From the NCBI GenBank assembly GCA_965220645.1, contig OZ244836.1:1178001-1242000 (forward strand): a DNA stretch of 64,000 bases. The letters run 5' to 3'. Below the pieces are notes generated by a model. That model ran no database searches. It was not told where the DNA came from and saw only the letters and a program-made list of their open reading frames with translations. How positions within the stretch are numbered: the stretch's first letter is position 1; the number at the start of each line of letters is the position of its first letter. The position numbers were made by a program, and so were the translations under genes. Of the stretch, positions 27,658 through 36,212 are shown piece by piece. The DNA comes from Aldehydirespirator sp965220645 (lineage in GTDB: Bacteria; Actinomycetota; Acidimicrobiia; Acidimicrobiales; Aldehydirespiratoraceae).

Positions 27658-28341
27658 GTGGCAGCGGTGATCGCGCATCGGGGCGCTAGCCAGGCCGCGC
27701 CCGAGAACACGGTGGAGGCCTTCCGGTTGGCTCGAGAATTCGGCGCCGACTGGGTGGAGCTCGATGTGCGCCGCACCACCGACGGCGTGGCCGTGGTCCA
27801 CCATGACGCCCATCTGGCCGATGGGCGGCGGATCGGCCACCTCCACGCCGACGAACTGCCCGGCTACGTGCCCAGCCTGGCCGAGGCCTTGGAGGCCTGC
27901 GAGGGCATGGGAGTGCACCTCGAGATCAAGAACCTGCCCGATGATCCCGACTACGACAGCCAGAACCTCGTCGCCGACGCGGTGGCTGGTCTCATCGCTG
28001 CCTACCTCGGCCCCGAGCGGGCTGTGGTGTCGTCGTTCAACGTTGACGCGGCGGATGCGGTGCGGGCCGTCGATCCCGCTATCCGCACCGCGCTGATCTG
28101 CGGGATCGTGGCGCCCGCGCAGGCGGTGGCCCGGGCCGGCGCCCATGACATGGTGGCCGTGCATCCCTTCGACGCCATGTGCGACGCAGCATTCGTGCGC
28201 CGGGCCCACGACGCCGGACTCGCCGTGAACGTGTGGACCATCAACGTCCGCGAGCGCATGTCGGAGCTGCTGACCATGGGCGTGGACGGCCTGATCACCG
28301 ATGTGCCCGACCTGGCTCGTGCCCTAGTGGACGCGGCCTGA
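27658..28341 (+). CDS. Glycerophosphodiester phosphodiesterase
   Basis: About 227 residues. The GDPD signature is present: IAHRGASQAAPENTVEAF at about residues 5-22 (His and Arg of the active site), WVELDVRRTTDGVAVVHHD near residue 35 with the metal-binding Glu-Asp and the second His, and VHLEIKN near residue 84. It hydrolyses glycerophosphodiesters to glycerol-3-phosphate and an alcohol. The GTG at 27658 directly precedes the first strand and suits this cytoplasmic form; an upstream in-frame ATG would add about 29 residues without family character. It is divergent from the serine hydrolase gene. Confidence 0.85.
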   Translation: MAAVIAHRGASQAAPENTVEAFRLAREFGADWVELDVRRTTDGVAVVHHDAHLADGRRIGHLHADELPGYVPSLAEALEACEGMGVHLEIKNLPDDPDYDSQNLVADAVAGLIAAYLGPERAVVSSFNVDAADAVRAVDPAIRTALICGIVAPAQAVARAGAHDMVAVHPFDAMCDAAFVRRAHDAGLAVNVWTINVRERMSELLTMGVDGLITDVPDLARALVDAA

Positions 28342-28367
28342 CCCGCCGCGTTGCGCAATCAGCAATA

Positions 28368-29279
28368 TCAGGGCAGGACCAGGCGCAGGGTTTCGGGTGC
28401 CCAGCGGATCCTGAGACGGGGCGCTACGCCGAGGTAGTCCCCGTCGGCTTGATATCCGACGGGCGGATCAGCGGTCACGGTCAGATCCCTCAGTCCCTCG
28501 TTCACCCTTGCGCCGGGCAACCCTCGCACGTCGCCCGAGCGCAGGGCCTTCAGCGCCACCGGCAGCAGCCGGTGTAGCGACAGGCTGGGCAGGGTCACTG
28601 CGACCAGGGGCTCGGCCAGTCCGAGGCCGGGCACGAGGTCGAAGCTGCGGCTGCCCAGGTAGGTGTAGGGGTTGAGGTTGAGCACGATCGTCAACAGGCC
28701 TTCGGCCAGCGTCTCGCCCTCGGCATCGTGCACCTGCATGGGTGGGCGGCGCCGGTTCGGCCTGTGCAACCAGGTGGTCACCGCGGCATAGATGAACAGG
28801 GGATGCCCGGCCCAGCGCTTGAGCGGGCCGCGGCTCTCGACCTTCTCCACCACCGCCGCGTCGAATCCGATGCCGCAGTGGAACAGGAAGTAGCGCCCGT
28901 CAACGACCCCGAGTCCGATCCTGGCGATGGCGCCCCGGTCGAGGGCGTCGAGGAGCTGGCCGGCGGCTTCTATCGGGTCGTCGGGCAGGCCGATGATGCG
29001 GGCGAACACGTTGGTGCTTCCTCCCGGCAGGGCTGCCAGGGCGGTGTCGGTGCCGGCCAGGCCGTTGGCGGCCTCATTGAGCGTGCCGTCCCCGCCCAGC
29101 ACCACGACGACATCGATGCCGTCGGAGGCGGCCGACCGGGCCAGCCGCGTGGCGTGGCCGCGCCGGACGGTCTCGGCCAGCGTCACCTCATGGTCGGCCG
29201 ACAGCGCCTTCTGGATCACCACCCGGCGCCGCCCGGTCACCGACGAGGCGGCCGAGTTCACCAGTAGCAGCACTCGCAT
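28368..29279 (-). CDS. Diacylglycerol kinase/sphingosine kinase family lipid kinase
   Basis: A 303-residue lipid kinase of the DAGK_cat type (YegS/DgkB group). The nucleotide loop is VVVVLGGDGTLNEAANGL at about residues 52-69, with PGGSTNVFAR near 85 and the late YQADGDYLG near 278 that carries the metal/ATP-side Asp. The ATG at 29279 begins exactly with the first strand MRVLLLVNSAAS. In Actinobacteria such enzymes phosphorylate diacylglycerol or related lipids. It converges on the glycerophosphodiesterase gene, another lipid-related enzyme. Confidence 0.85.
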   Translation of the reverse strand: MRVLLLVNSAASSVTGRRRVVIQKALSADHEVTLAETVRRGHATRLARSAASDGIDVVVVLGGDGTLNEAANGLAGTDTALAALPGGSTNVFARIIGLPDDPIEAAGQLLDALDRGAIARIGLGVVDGRYFLFHCGIGFDAAVVEKVESRGPLKRWAGHPLFIYAAVTTWLHRPNRRRPPMQVHDAEGETLAEGLLTIVLNLNPYTYLGSRSFDLVPGLGLAEPLVAVTLPSLSLHRLLPVALKALRSGDVRGLPGARVNEGLRDLTVTADPPVGYQADGDYLGVAPRLRIRWAPETLRLVLP

Positions 29280-29426
29280 TCGCCCAGTCTGTCTGCTCGC
29301 GGGCCCGGCGCGCCTAGAGACCGATCCGCGAGGCCACTGAACAGCGCGGTACAAGCGAGGAAGAAGGCGACGATTTGTCGGCGAGCGAGGTTCGATTCCG
29401 GCCGTGCGCTGGCACACTTGGCGCCC

Positions 29427-30206
29427 ATGAAGGTTGTCGTTTGCGTGAAGCAGATCCCCGATCCCGCCGATCCCGGCGCGCTGGACCCCGAGACTAGGAC
29501 GCTGCGGCGCGACGTGAAGCTAATCCTCGACGAATCCGACTCCTACGGGGTGGAGATGGCCCTGCAGCTGGTGGACACCGCCGGCGAGGGCTCCGTGCAC
29601 CTGGTCTCCATGGTGCCCAACGCCGAGGTGAGCGGCCTGCGCACCGCCCTGGCCATGGGCGCCGACTCGGCCACGCTCATCAGTGACGAGGCGCTGGCCG
29701 GCTCCGACGCCCTGGGCACGTCCCGCGTGCTCGCTGCGGCCATCGAGAGGACCGAGCCCGATCTGGTGCTGGCCGCCACGGAGTCCAGCGACGGCTACAC
29801 CGGCGTCGTGCCCGCCCAGCTGGCCGAGCTGCTCGGCCTGCCCTCGGTGACGTTCGCCAAGGAGATTGCCGTTGACGGCGACGCGGCCACGGTTCGCCGC
29901 CAGACCGAGGCCGGTGCCGACGTTGTCGAGTGCCCGTTGCCCGCAGTGGTGTCGGTGACGGCCGGAGTGGTCGAGCCCCGGTACCCGTCGTTCCGGGGGA
30001 TCATGCAGGCCAAGAACAAGCCGGTCGACCAGCTGAAGATCGCTGATCTGGGCATCGCCCCCGAGCGCGTGGGCTGGGCTGGAGCGGGCCAGGAGATCAC
30101 TGATGTCGCCGAGGCTCCCGAGCGGGCCGCGGGCGAGGTCGTGGTGGACGAGGGCGACGCCCACGAACGCATCGTCGCCTTCCTCGACGAACTCAAGGTG
30201 ATATAG
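29427..30206 (+). CDS. etfB: Electron transfer flavoprotein beta subunit
   Basis: A 259-residue ETF beta subunit: MKVVVCVKQIPDP at the N-terminus, ALAMGADSATLISD near residue 78, VLAATESSDGYTGVVPAQLAELLGLP near residue 117 and the conserved C-terminal PRYPSFRGIMQAKNKP near residue 185. ETF passes electrons from acyl-CoA and other dehydrogenases to the quinone pool. It is followed after 11 bases by etfA. No good ribosome binding site is seen before the ATG, which may mean a very short leader. Confidence 0.93.
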   Translation: MKVVVCVKQIPDPADPGALDPETRTLRRDVKLILDESDSYGVEMALQLVDTAGEGSVHLVSMVPNAEVSGLRTALAMGADSATLISDEALAGSDALGTSRVLAAAIERTEPDLVLAATESSDGYTGVVPAQLAELLGLPSVTFAKEIAVDGDAATVRRQTEAGADVVECPLPAVVSVTAGVVEPRYPSFRGIMQAKNKPVDQLKIADLGIAPERVGWAGAGQEITDVAEAPERAAGEVVVDEGDAHERIVAFLDELKVI

Positions 30207-30217
30207 GAGGCCCAGCC

Positions 30218-31189
30218 ATGACACTTGACAAGATCTGGGTGTTCTGTGAGGCCGGCGACGACGGCGTGGCCACGATCACGCTCGAGATGCTGGCCAAGGC
30301 CCGGGAGGTGGCCGGCACCGTTGAGGTGTTCTGCGGGGGAGACGGCGCGGCTTGCGCGGCCGAGCTCGGCGACCACGGGGTCACCGCGGTGTACGCCACC
30401 GGCGATCTCGACGGGCGCATGAAGGGCGTGTCGGTCGCCTCGGCGGTGGCCGCAGCCATCTCCGACGGCAGTGTGGCCGCGCCTGACGCCTTCCTGCTGG
30501 GCACCACCTACGACGGACGCGACGTGGCCGCCCGGTTGTCGGTGAAGCTGGACGTCAGCGTGCTGTCGAATGTCGTCGACCTCCGCCTCGACTCCGACCG
30601 CCTGGTGGGCGTCGAGCCGGTGTTCGGCGGGACGCTGAACGTGACCTCGCGGTTCACCGACGGCGGCCCCGACATCTGGCTGGTCCGCCCGAAGTCATTC
30701 GAGCCGTCGCCGGTCGGCGGTTCGCCCGCGGAGGTCGTGGACCTGCCCGTTCCCGAGTTGGGCGCGGCCGGAGGCGCGGTGGTCCGGGACCGCTTCACCG
30801 AGGAGTCCGAGGGCCCCAAGCTCGACGAGGCCGCCATCGTGGTCTCCGGCGGACGGGGGCTTGGCTCGGCGGACGCGTACTCCATGATCGAGGGCCTGGC
30901 CAAGCAGCTAGGGGCCGCACCGGGAGCCAGCCGGGCCATCGTCGATGCGGGTTGGGTGCCCTACAGCTACCAGGTCGGCCAAACCGGCAAGGTGGTCAAG
31001 CCCACCGTCTACATCGCCTGCGGCATCTCGGGCGCCACCCAGCACTTGGTGGGCATGAAGGGGTCCAAGAACATCATCGCCATCAACAAGGACTCCGAGG
31101 CCCCGATCTTCGCGGTGGCCGATCTCGGAATCGTGGGCGATGTGCACAAGGTGCTGCCCAAGCTCACCGAGGCTCTGGAAGGCCGCTAG
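30218..31189 (+). CDS. etfA: Electron transfer flavoprotein alpha subunit
   Basis: A 323-residue ETF alpha subunit with the FAD-binding C-terminal domain: IVVSGGRGLGSAD near residue 207, the diagnostic VPYSYQVGQTGKVVKPTVYIACGISGATQH cluster at about residues 246-275 (the VGQTGK and SGATQH loops touch FAD), and NKDSEAPIFAVADLGIVGD. GGAGG precedes its ATG at six bases. It forms the heterodimer with the product of the gene just upstream. Confidence 0.94.
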   Translation: MTLDKIWVFCEAGDDGVATITLEMLAKAREVAGTVEVFCGGDGAACAAELGDHGVTAVYATGDLDGRMKGVSVASAVAAAISDGSVAAPDAFLLGTTYDGRDVAARLSVKLDVSVLSNVVDLRLDSDRLVGVEPVFGGTLNVTSRFTDGGPDIWLVRPKSFEPSPVGGSPAEVVDLPVPELGAAGGAVVRDRFTEESEGPKLDEAAIVVSGGRGLGSADAYSMIEGLAKQLGAAPGASRAIVDAGWVPYSYQVGQTGKVVKPTVYIACGISGATQHLVGMKGSKNIIAINKDSEAPIFAVADLGIVGDVHKVLPKLTEALEGR

Positions 31190-31241
31190 GCCCGCCCGAG
31201 GTCTTTGGGCTCGCCAAGCCTCCGGAAGCGATTCTCGGGGC

Positions 31242-32003
31242 CTAGACCAGCGGCCAGGGCCAGCGATGGCCGTGGCCGTCGGAGGGGAACCGGCCCGCAG
31301 CCACCAACGCCTCGATTCGGGCCAGGGTGGCGTCTCCCTCCTGAGCGGTGAGGGTCACGGCCAGCGGCTCGGGCAAGCCGGTGCCCAGCAGAGCCTGCAG
31401 GTCCCGGTTCATGTCGTCGGGCAATTCTTCACCGGCGAAGTCCCAGATCACGGTGCGCAGCTTGAACTGGGCATGGAACGAGAGGCCGTTGTCGATGGCC
31501 CAGATGGTGCCGTCGGTTCCGAGCAGGCAGTGGCCCGACTTGCGGTCGGTGTTGTTGATCACGATGTCGAGCGCGCAGATGCGCTCGAGTTGGGGCCTGA
31601 GCCGCTCGTGTTCCACCAGCGTGAAGTAGTGCTCCTCGAAGTGTGCGGGCATGAACAGCTGCAGCGACCCCTCGTCGAAGGGCAGGTCCTCGCGCACCAC
31701 GGTGGGGGGCACCACATCCCACCGGAGTGCGGCGTCGACCTGGAAGGCGCCAGCCTCGCGGTGGGCCAGGCCCGGGGGGAAGTCCCACAGCGGCCGCTCG
31801 CCCCGCAGTGGCTTGTAGACGGCCTGGGCGTCGAGTCCCTCGTGGGTCACGTCCACCAGGAAGGTCGCATTGGAGCTGTAGGGCATCCGTCCCCTGAGCT
31901 CTACGTCGCCGCCGGCCAGCAAGGCCAGGGCACGGCCGGTCTCGATGGGGGGGCGGTCCCGGATGGGGGACTGGCGCGCCGTGTCGTCGGTGCCGGCCGC
32001 CAT
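31242..32003 (-). CDS. SCO1664 family protein (PI3/4-kinase-like)
   Basis: A 253-residue protein of an actinobacterial family related to phosphatidylinositol 3/4-kinases. Seen are YSSNATFLVDVTHEG near residue 42, VYKPLRGERPLWDFP near residue 62 (Lys of the nucleotide site), ALDIVINNTDRKSGHCLL near residue 144 (catalytic loop-like Asn-x-x-Asp-Arg) and IWAIDNGLSFH (metal-binding Asp). Substrate is unknown. It is the last of three minus-strand genes that travel together in many Actinobacteria. Confidence 0.85.
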   Translation of the reverse strand: MAAGTDDTARQSPIRDRPPIETGRALALLAGGDVELRGRMPYSSNATFLVDVTHEGLDAQAVYKPLRGERPLWDFPPGLAHREAGAFQVDAALRWDVVPPTVVREDLPFDEGSLQLFMPAHFEEHYFTLVEHERLRPQLERICALDIVINNTDRKSGHCLLGTDGTIWAIDNGLSFHAQFKLRTVIWDFAGEELPDDMNRDLQALLGTGLPEPLAVTLTAQEGDATLARIEALVAAGRFPSDGHGHRWPWPLV

Positions 32004-32133
32004 GGCTAGCAGGCCGGTGAGGCCAGCTTCGGATTGGTGCTCAGTTGTGGCACAGGCATGTCTCGCGAGTCTGGCTCATAAAGCGGGATCGGCGGCATCA
32101 TCTTCGTGAATTGCAGCATCTTCGGCGAGACAC

Positions 32134-32622
32134 CTAGTTGTGGCACGGGCACCAGTCTCCGTTGAACGGCTCCAACGGGCGCAGGCAATAGGGGCATGGA
32201 GGTCGGCCGGCGGCAACCACGGCACGGGCCCGACTCACCAGCGCCCTGACCTGGGGGCGGGTCAGGGCGAACCGAGCCGAGGCTCCCGTGTCGTCGGAAT
32301 CCTCGACCAGCTCCTCGGCCACGAGGATCACCCGGCCCTCCTCCTGGTTGTAGGCGATTCCCAAGGCGCCGATCGTCCATGCCTCCACCACGGGCTCGCG
32401 CATGTCAAGGTCGCCGGGAGGGTCTGGTTCCTCGGCTTCGGGCAGTTCTCGCAGCACCCGCTCCAGGTACTCGGCCAGTGCGGCCGCTTGGCGCTTCTCG
32501 AACTTGAGCGACACCAGTTCGCCCCCGGCCAGGCACTGAAGGTAGAAGACCCGCTCGCCCTTGGGACCGAGCGTGCCCACGGTGAGCATCTCGACCTCCT
32601 CGAAGTGGAACGACTCGCTCAT
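32134..32622 (-). CDS. DUF3090 family protein
   Basis: A 162-residue protein of the actinobacterial DUF3090 family. The N-terminal half (SFHFEEVEMLTVGTLGPKGERVFYLQ) and the central WTIGALGIAYNQEEGRVILVAEEL are family-like. The C-terminus CPYCLRPLEPFNGDWCPCHN resembles a small zinc site. It lies 20 bases after the histidine phosphatase gene and before the SCO1664-like gene; the conserved trio suggests one pathway, but its reaction is unknown to me. Confidence 0.88.
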   Translation of the reverse strand: MSESFHFEEVEMLTVGTLGPKGERVFYLQCLAGGELVSLKFEKRQAAALAEYLERVLRELPEAEEPDPPGDLDMREPVVEAWTIGALGIAYNQEEGRVILVAEELVEDSDDTGASARFALTRPQVRALVSRARAVVAAGRPPCPYCLRPLEPFNGDWCPCHN

Positions 32623-32641
32623 CGACGCTGGTGGCTCGCGC

Positions 32642-33322
32642 TCACGACGGGCGTAGCGAAGTCAGGTCGTCACCGGTGTTGTTCACCGTGAGGAGCATCG
32701 GACCGGCGGGGTGGTAGGCGATGGCGGTGACCGAGCACGGCGAGATCACGATCCGCTGGAACAGGTCTAACGGCGTGCCGGCCGCGGCCGCGGCGACCGC
32801 CTTGATCACGTCGGCGTGGGACACGGCCACCACGGTCTCGCCGGCGTGGCGGGCACAGATGGCGGCCACCGCGTCGAGGGCGCGGGCTTGCATCTCGGCG
32901 AACGACTCCCCGCCGGGGAAGCGGAACCCGCTGGGATGGCGCTGCACCGTGGTCCACTCCTTGCGCCGGCTCAGGTTCTTGAGCTTGCGCCCCGTCCACC
33001 GGCCGAAGTCGCACTCGATGAGCCCCGGGCTCCGTCGTACCCGCAGCCTGCAGGCCCGGGCGATGGGTGTGGCCGTCTCGACGGTGCGCTCCATCGGCGA
33101 GGCATAGACCGCCTTGACCCGGTCGAGCCCGGCCAGCCGCTCGGCCACCCGGCGAGCCTGTTCGGCACCCTCGGGCGCCAGGTGGAGCCCGGGAGCCCGG
33201 CCCGGAAGCACCGATCCCGTGGTCGGCGTCTGCCCGTGGCGCACGAACAGCACGACGGCGACGGCCTCGGCGCCGTCCTTGGGAGCGGTCTCGGCCGAAC
33301 TGGGTGCGGAACTGGTGGCCAT
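32642..33322 (-). CDS. Histidine phosphatase, MSMEG_4193 family
   Basis: A 226-residue histidine phosphatase: VLFVRHGQTPTTG near residue 24 with the phospho-accepting His, AVYASPMERTVETATPIAR near residue 75, and VVAVSHADVIKAV near residue 165 with the second catalytic His; CDFGRWTGRKLK is the phosphoglycerate-mutase-like loop. The ATG at 33322 is chosen; it precedes the domain by about 20 residues of low-complexity Ala/Ser. It heads the conserved trio with DUF3090 and SCO1664-like genes. Confidence 0.85.
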   Translation of the reverse strand: MATSSAPSSAETAPKDGAEAVAVVLFVRHGQTPTTGSVLPGRAPGLHLAPEGAEQARRVAERLAGLDRVKAVYASPMERTVETATPIARACRLRVRRSPGLIECDFGRWTGRKLKNLSRRKEWTTVQRHPSGFRFPGGESFAEMQARALDAVAAICARHAGETVVAVSHADVIKAVAAAAAGTPLDLFQRIVISPCSVTAIAYHPAGPMLLTVNNTGDDLTSLRPS

Positions 33323-33472
33323 GGTGCTTGTCAACGTAGCCTGATCGTCCGTGGAGTCCGCCGAGCAGCTCGAAGTCCTGAGGGTGAGACCGGTCATCGT
33401 GCCTGCTTCTCGCTCGCCGGCTCCGCACCGAAAGCTAGGATTCCGCGGGCCACCGACAGCCGAGAAGGGGCC

Positions 33473-36172
33473 ATGAGCGCCGACGACGTCATTGCCGATG
33501 CCTTGAACCTCGGATCCGGTGCGCGTTTCATGCGTTGTGCGCTGCAAGTGAACCCGTCCCACTACCTCGGCACCTTCCAAGGCGACGAACAGGAGGACAG
33601 CGCAGCGGAGTACACGCGTGCGGTGGTGGACAAGGCTCAGGAAGTCGGTGTGTCAGTCCTAGCAATCACTGATCACAACAGCGTGCGTGACGTCTCCCGC
33701 TTCAGGACCGCCGCTCAAGGCACCGGCATCACGATCCTGCCCGGATTTGAGTTGGAGTCAACCGAGGGAATACATGTCCTGTGCGTTTACTCGCCAGACA
33801 TGGCGGACCAGCAGTTGGAGAGACTTCTTGGCGAGTTCGGAGTACGAGATACTCAACCTTCGTCTACTCAATGCGCTCATGACTTCGTGACGGTCCTAGG
33901 CATGGTCCGAGAGCAGGGTGGCATCGCCGTAGCTGCTCATTCGACTGGCAAGAAGGGCCTGTTCAAGGTGCTGAGTGGTCAGGCCCGCATAAGGGCGTGG
34001 CAGTGCCCGGACCTGCTTGCTGTACAGATCCCTGGCTCGATCTCACAACTGCCTGAGGACAGTCGCCAGATTCTTGAGGATCGAAACCCCGACTACAGGC
34101 GCAGCTTCGCCGCAAGCGACAGGCAGGCAGTGGCAGCACTCAACGCCAAGGATGTGACCAAGCCCGAGGATCTAGACCACGCTTCAGCCACCTGCTGGAT
34201 CAAGATGTCGGGAGATGTCACTGTCGAAGGCCTCCGACAGGCGTTCCTTGACCCGGACTCGAGGATTCGCCTCAACAGTGATCCCGATCCCGAGGAACAC
34301 TCGGAATTGGTGGCACTCGCGTGGGAGGGCGGAGGCTTCCTGGACGGCGCTGCAATACACCTCAATCAGAACTTGAATGTCATGATTGGGGGCCGCGGCA
34401 CCGGGAAATCCACCGTAGTGGAGAGCCTCAGGTATGTGCTGGGACTGGAGCCGAAGGGCGCTGAAGCACTCAAGACCCACCAAGAAATCGTACGGCAGGT
34501 GATTCGGCCGGGAACGAAGTTGTCGCTACTTGTGCGCTGCTGTCGGCCGGCCGAGTTGGAATACAGGATTGAGCGCACGGTTCCCAACCCGCCGGTCGTC
34601 CGAGACCAGGACGGAAGGGTGCTTGAGCTTCTGCCAGCCGACATCCTGCCGAGGATCGAGGTCTATGGCCAGCATGAGATATCAGAGTTGACGAATAGGG
34701 AGGACCAGCTCACGTCTCTGCTGCATCGCTTCATAAGGCCGGATGAGTCGCTGAACCAACGGAAAGCGGAGGTCCGCCGCGAACTCAAGAAGACTCGGCT
34801 GGCCATCCTGCAAGCTAGCTCCGAACTTGACGACATCGATGAGCGGCTGGCGGATCTGCCCAGACTTGAGCAGACCCTCGAACGCTTCCAGGAGGCCGGC
34901 CTTGAGGACCGTCTGCGTGATCAGAGCCTGCTCGTGCGCGAAGAGCGCATTCTGGCCGCTGTTCCCGAACGCGTGCAGGTGTTCCGCGAGGCATTGGAGA
35001 CGCTCCGCCGAGAGTTGCCGGTCGACGCGACGTTCGTATCCGAGGAGGCCCTCGAGGACCTGCCGGGCGCCAGCATCCTCAGCCGTGCCAGCGAGGTGCT
35101 GGAGCAACTGAGTCGCGATCTGGAGGAGGTGGCACGACGGCTTGGGGCAGCCCTAGAGCAAGCGGACGAGGGAATCGAGGACGTTCGCGCCCGCTGGTTG
35201 GAGCGCAAGCGCCAAGTCGACGCCGAGTACGAATCGATCCTGCGCCAATTGCAAAAGTCCGCTGTTGATGGAGAGGAGTTCATCCGACTGCGGCGTGACA
35301 TCGAGAACTTGCAGCCTCTTTCTAAGCGGCGGGCCTTGCTGGAGCGTCTCGTCGAGGAGCACATGAATCGCCGGCGTCAACTCCTGGTCGAATGGGAAGA
35401 TGTCAAGGCCGAAGAGTTCCGGGGCCTCAGTCGGGCTGCAGACAGGGTCAGCACGGCGTTGAAGGATCGAGTACACGTCGACGTCTACAGCGCTGGTGAT
35501 CGCAAGCCGCTCTTCGATCTCTTCACCAAAGAGATCGGAGGCCGCCTCTCAGAGACCGTCGCGATACTGGAGCGAGTCGAGGACATGTCACTACCGGAGT
35601 TAGTTGACGCGTGCCGGAAGGACACCGACAGCGTCAAGAAGAAGTATGGCCTGCCGTCCAAGCAGGCGGAGCGTTTGGCAGGGGCCTCTGCGAGCACCCT
35701 GATGCAGATCGAGGAGCTTGAGTTGTCTTCGACGACGGATCTCAAGCTAAACACGGCCGCAGCAGGCGAGCGGCCGGATTGGAACGCGCTCAAACAGCTG
35801 TCCAAGGGACAGAAGGCGACTGCTGTGCTCCTCCTGCTGCTGCTGGAGTCTGACGCCCCCCTAGTGATCGACCAGCCGGAGGATGACCTTGACAACCGTT
35901 TCATTACCGAGGGAGTTGTGCCTCGGATCCGCGAGGAGAAGCGTCGTCGGCAGTTCGTATTCTCGACCCACAACGCCAATATTCCGGTCTTGGGTGATGC
36001 TGAGTTGATACTGGGACTACACGCCTCAGGCGAAGCCTTCGGTGGAAGGGCATTCATCTCGTCCGAGCACATGGGCTCGATCGACTCACCGTCTGTGAGG
36101 GCACTGGTAGAGGAGGTCTTGGAGGGCGGCAAGACTGCCTTCGAGACTCGACGCCGCAAATACGGATTCTGA
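33473..36172 (+). CDS. PHP-domain SMC-like ATPase (TrlF-like), defence candidate
   Basis: An 899-residue protein. Residues about 1-290 form a PHP phosphoesterase domain with metal-site motifs LAITDHNSVRD near 62, GFELESTEGIHVLC near 92 and GIAVAAHSTGKKG near 150; the usual first motif HxH is changed (NPSHYLG). An SMC/RecN-like ATPase follows: Walker A GGRGTGKST near 305, a long coiled coil from about 420 to 650, signature LSKGQKATAVLLLLL near 776 and Walker B LVIDQPEDDLDN near 800, then FVFSTHNANIPVLG. This order matches the TrlF family. DNA-end or nucleotide processing coupled to ATP is plausible. The base and codon use is visibly less GC-rich than the flanking genes. The next gene encodes an AlbA_2 protein. 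Confidence 0.85.
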   Translation: MSADDVIADALNLGSGARFMRCALQVNPSHYLGTFQGDEQEDSAAEYTRAVVDKAQEVGVSVLAITDHNSVRDVSRFRTAAQGTGITILPGFELESTEGIHVLCVYSPDMADQQLERLLGEFGVRDTQPSSTQCAHDFVTVLGMVREQGGIAVAAHSTGKKGLFKVLSGQARIRAWQCPDLLAVQIPGSISQLPEDSRQILEDRNPDYRRSFAASDRQAVAALNAKDVTKPEDLDHASATCWIKMSGDVTVEGLRQAFLDPDSRIRLNSDPDPEEHSELVALAWEGGGFLDGAAIHLNQNLNVMIGGRGTGKSTVVESLRYVLGLEPKGAEALKTHQEIVRQVIRPGTKLSLLVRCCRPAELEYRIERTVPNPPVVRDQDGRVLELLPADILPRIEVYGQHEISELTNREDQLTSLLHRFIRPDESLNQRKAEVRRELKKTRLAILQASSELDDIDERLADLPRLEQTLERFQEAGLEDRLRDQSLLVREERILAAVPERVQVFREALETLRRELPVDATFVSEEALEDLPGASILSRASEVLEQLSRDLEEVARRLGAALEQADEGIEDVRARWLERKRQVDAEYESILRQLQKSAVDGEEFIRLRRDIENLQPLSKRRALLERLVEEHMNRRRQLLVEWEDVKAEEFRGLSRAADRVSTALKDRVHVDVYSAGDRKPLFDLFTKEIGGRLSETVAILERVEDMSLPELVDACRKDTDSVKKKYGLPSKQAERLAGASASTLMQIEELELSSTTDLKLNTAAAGERPDWNALKQLSKGQKATAVLLLLLLESDAPLVIDQPEDDLDNRFITEGVVPRIREEKRRRQFVFSTHNANIPVLGDAELILGLHASGEAFGGRAFISSEHMGSIDSPSVRALVEEVLEGGKTAFETRRRKYGF

Positions 36173-36212
36173 GGCTGCTCGTGATCCGACCGCCCCAGCC
36201 CGTCGCCTGTCA

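Noticed and set aside
29385..29402. A T-loop-like GGTTCGATTCC upstream of etfB, as if from a tRNA.
   Set aside because: The flanking bases do not pair into a T-arm, and no anticodon or acceptor stem can be drawn around it.
32004..32133. A further small gene between the SCO1664-like and DUF3090 genes.
   Set aside because: No frame with a start and ribosome binding site; only a repeated AGTTGTGGCAC is seen, at about 32043 and at the DUF3090 gene end.
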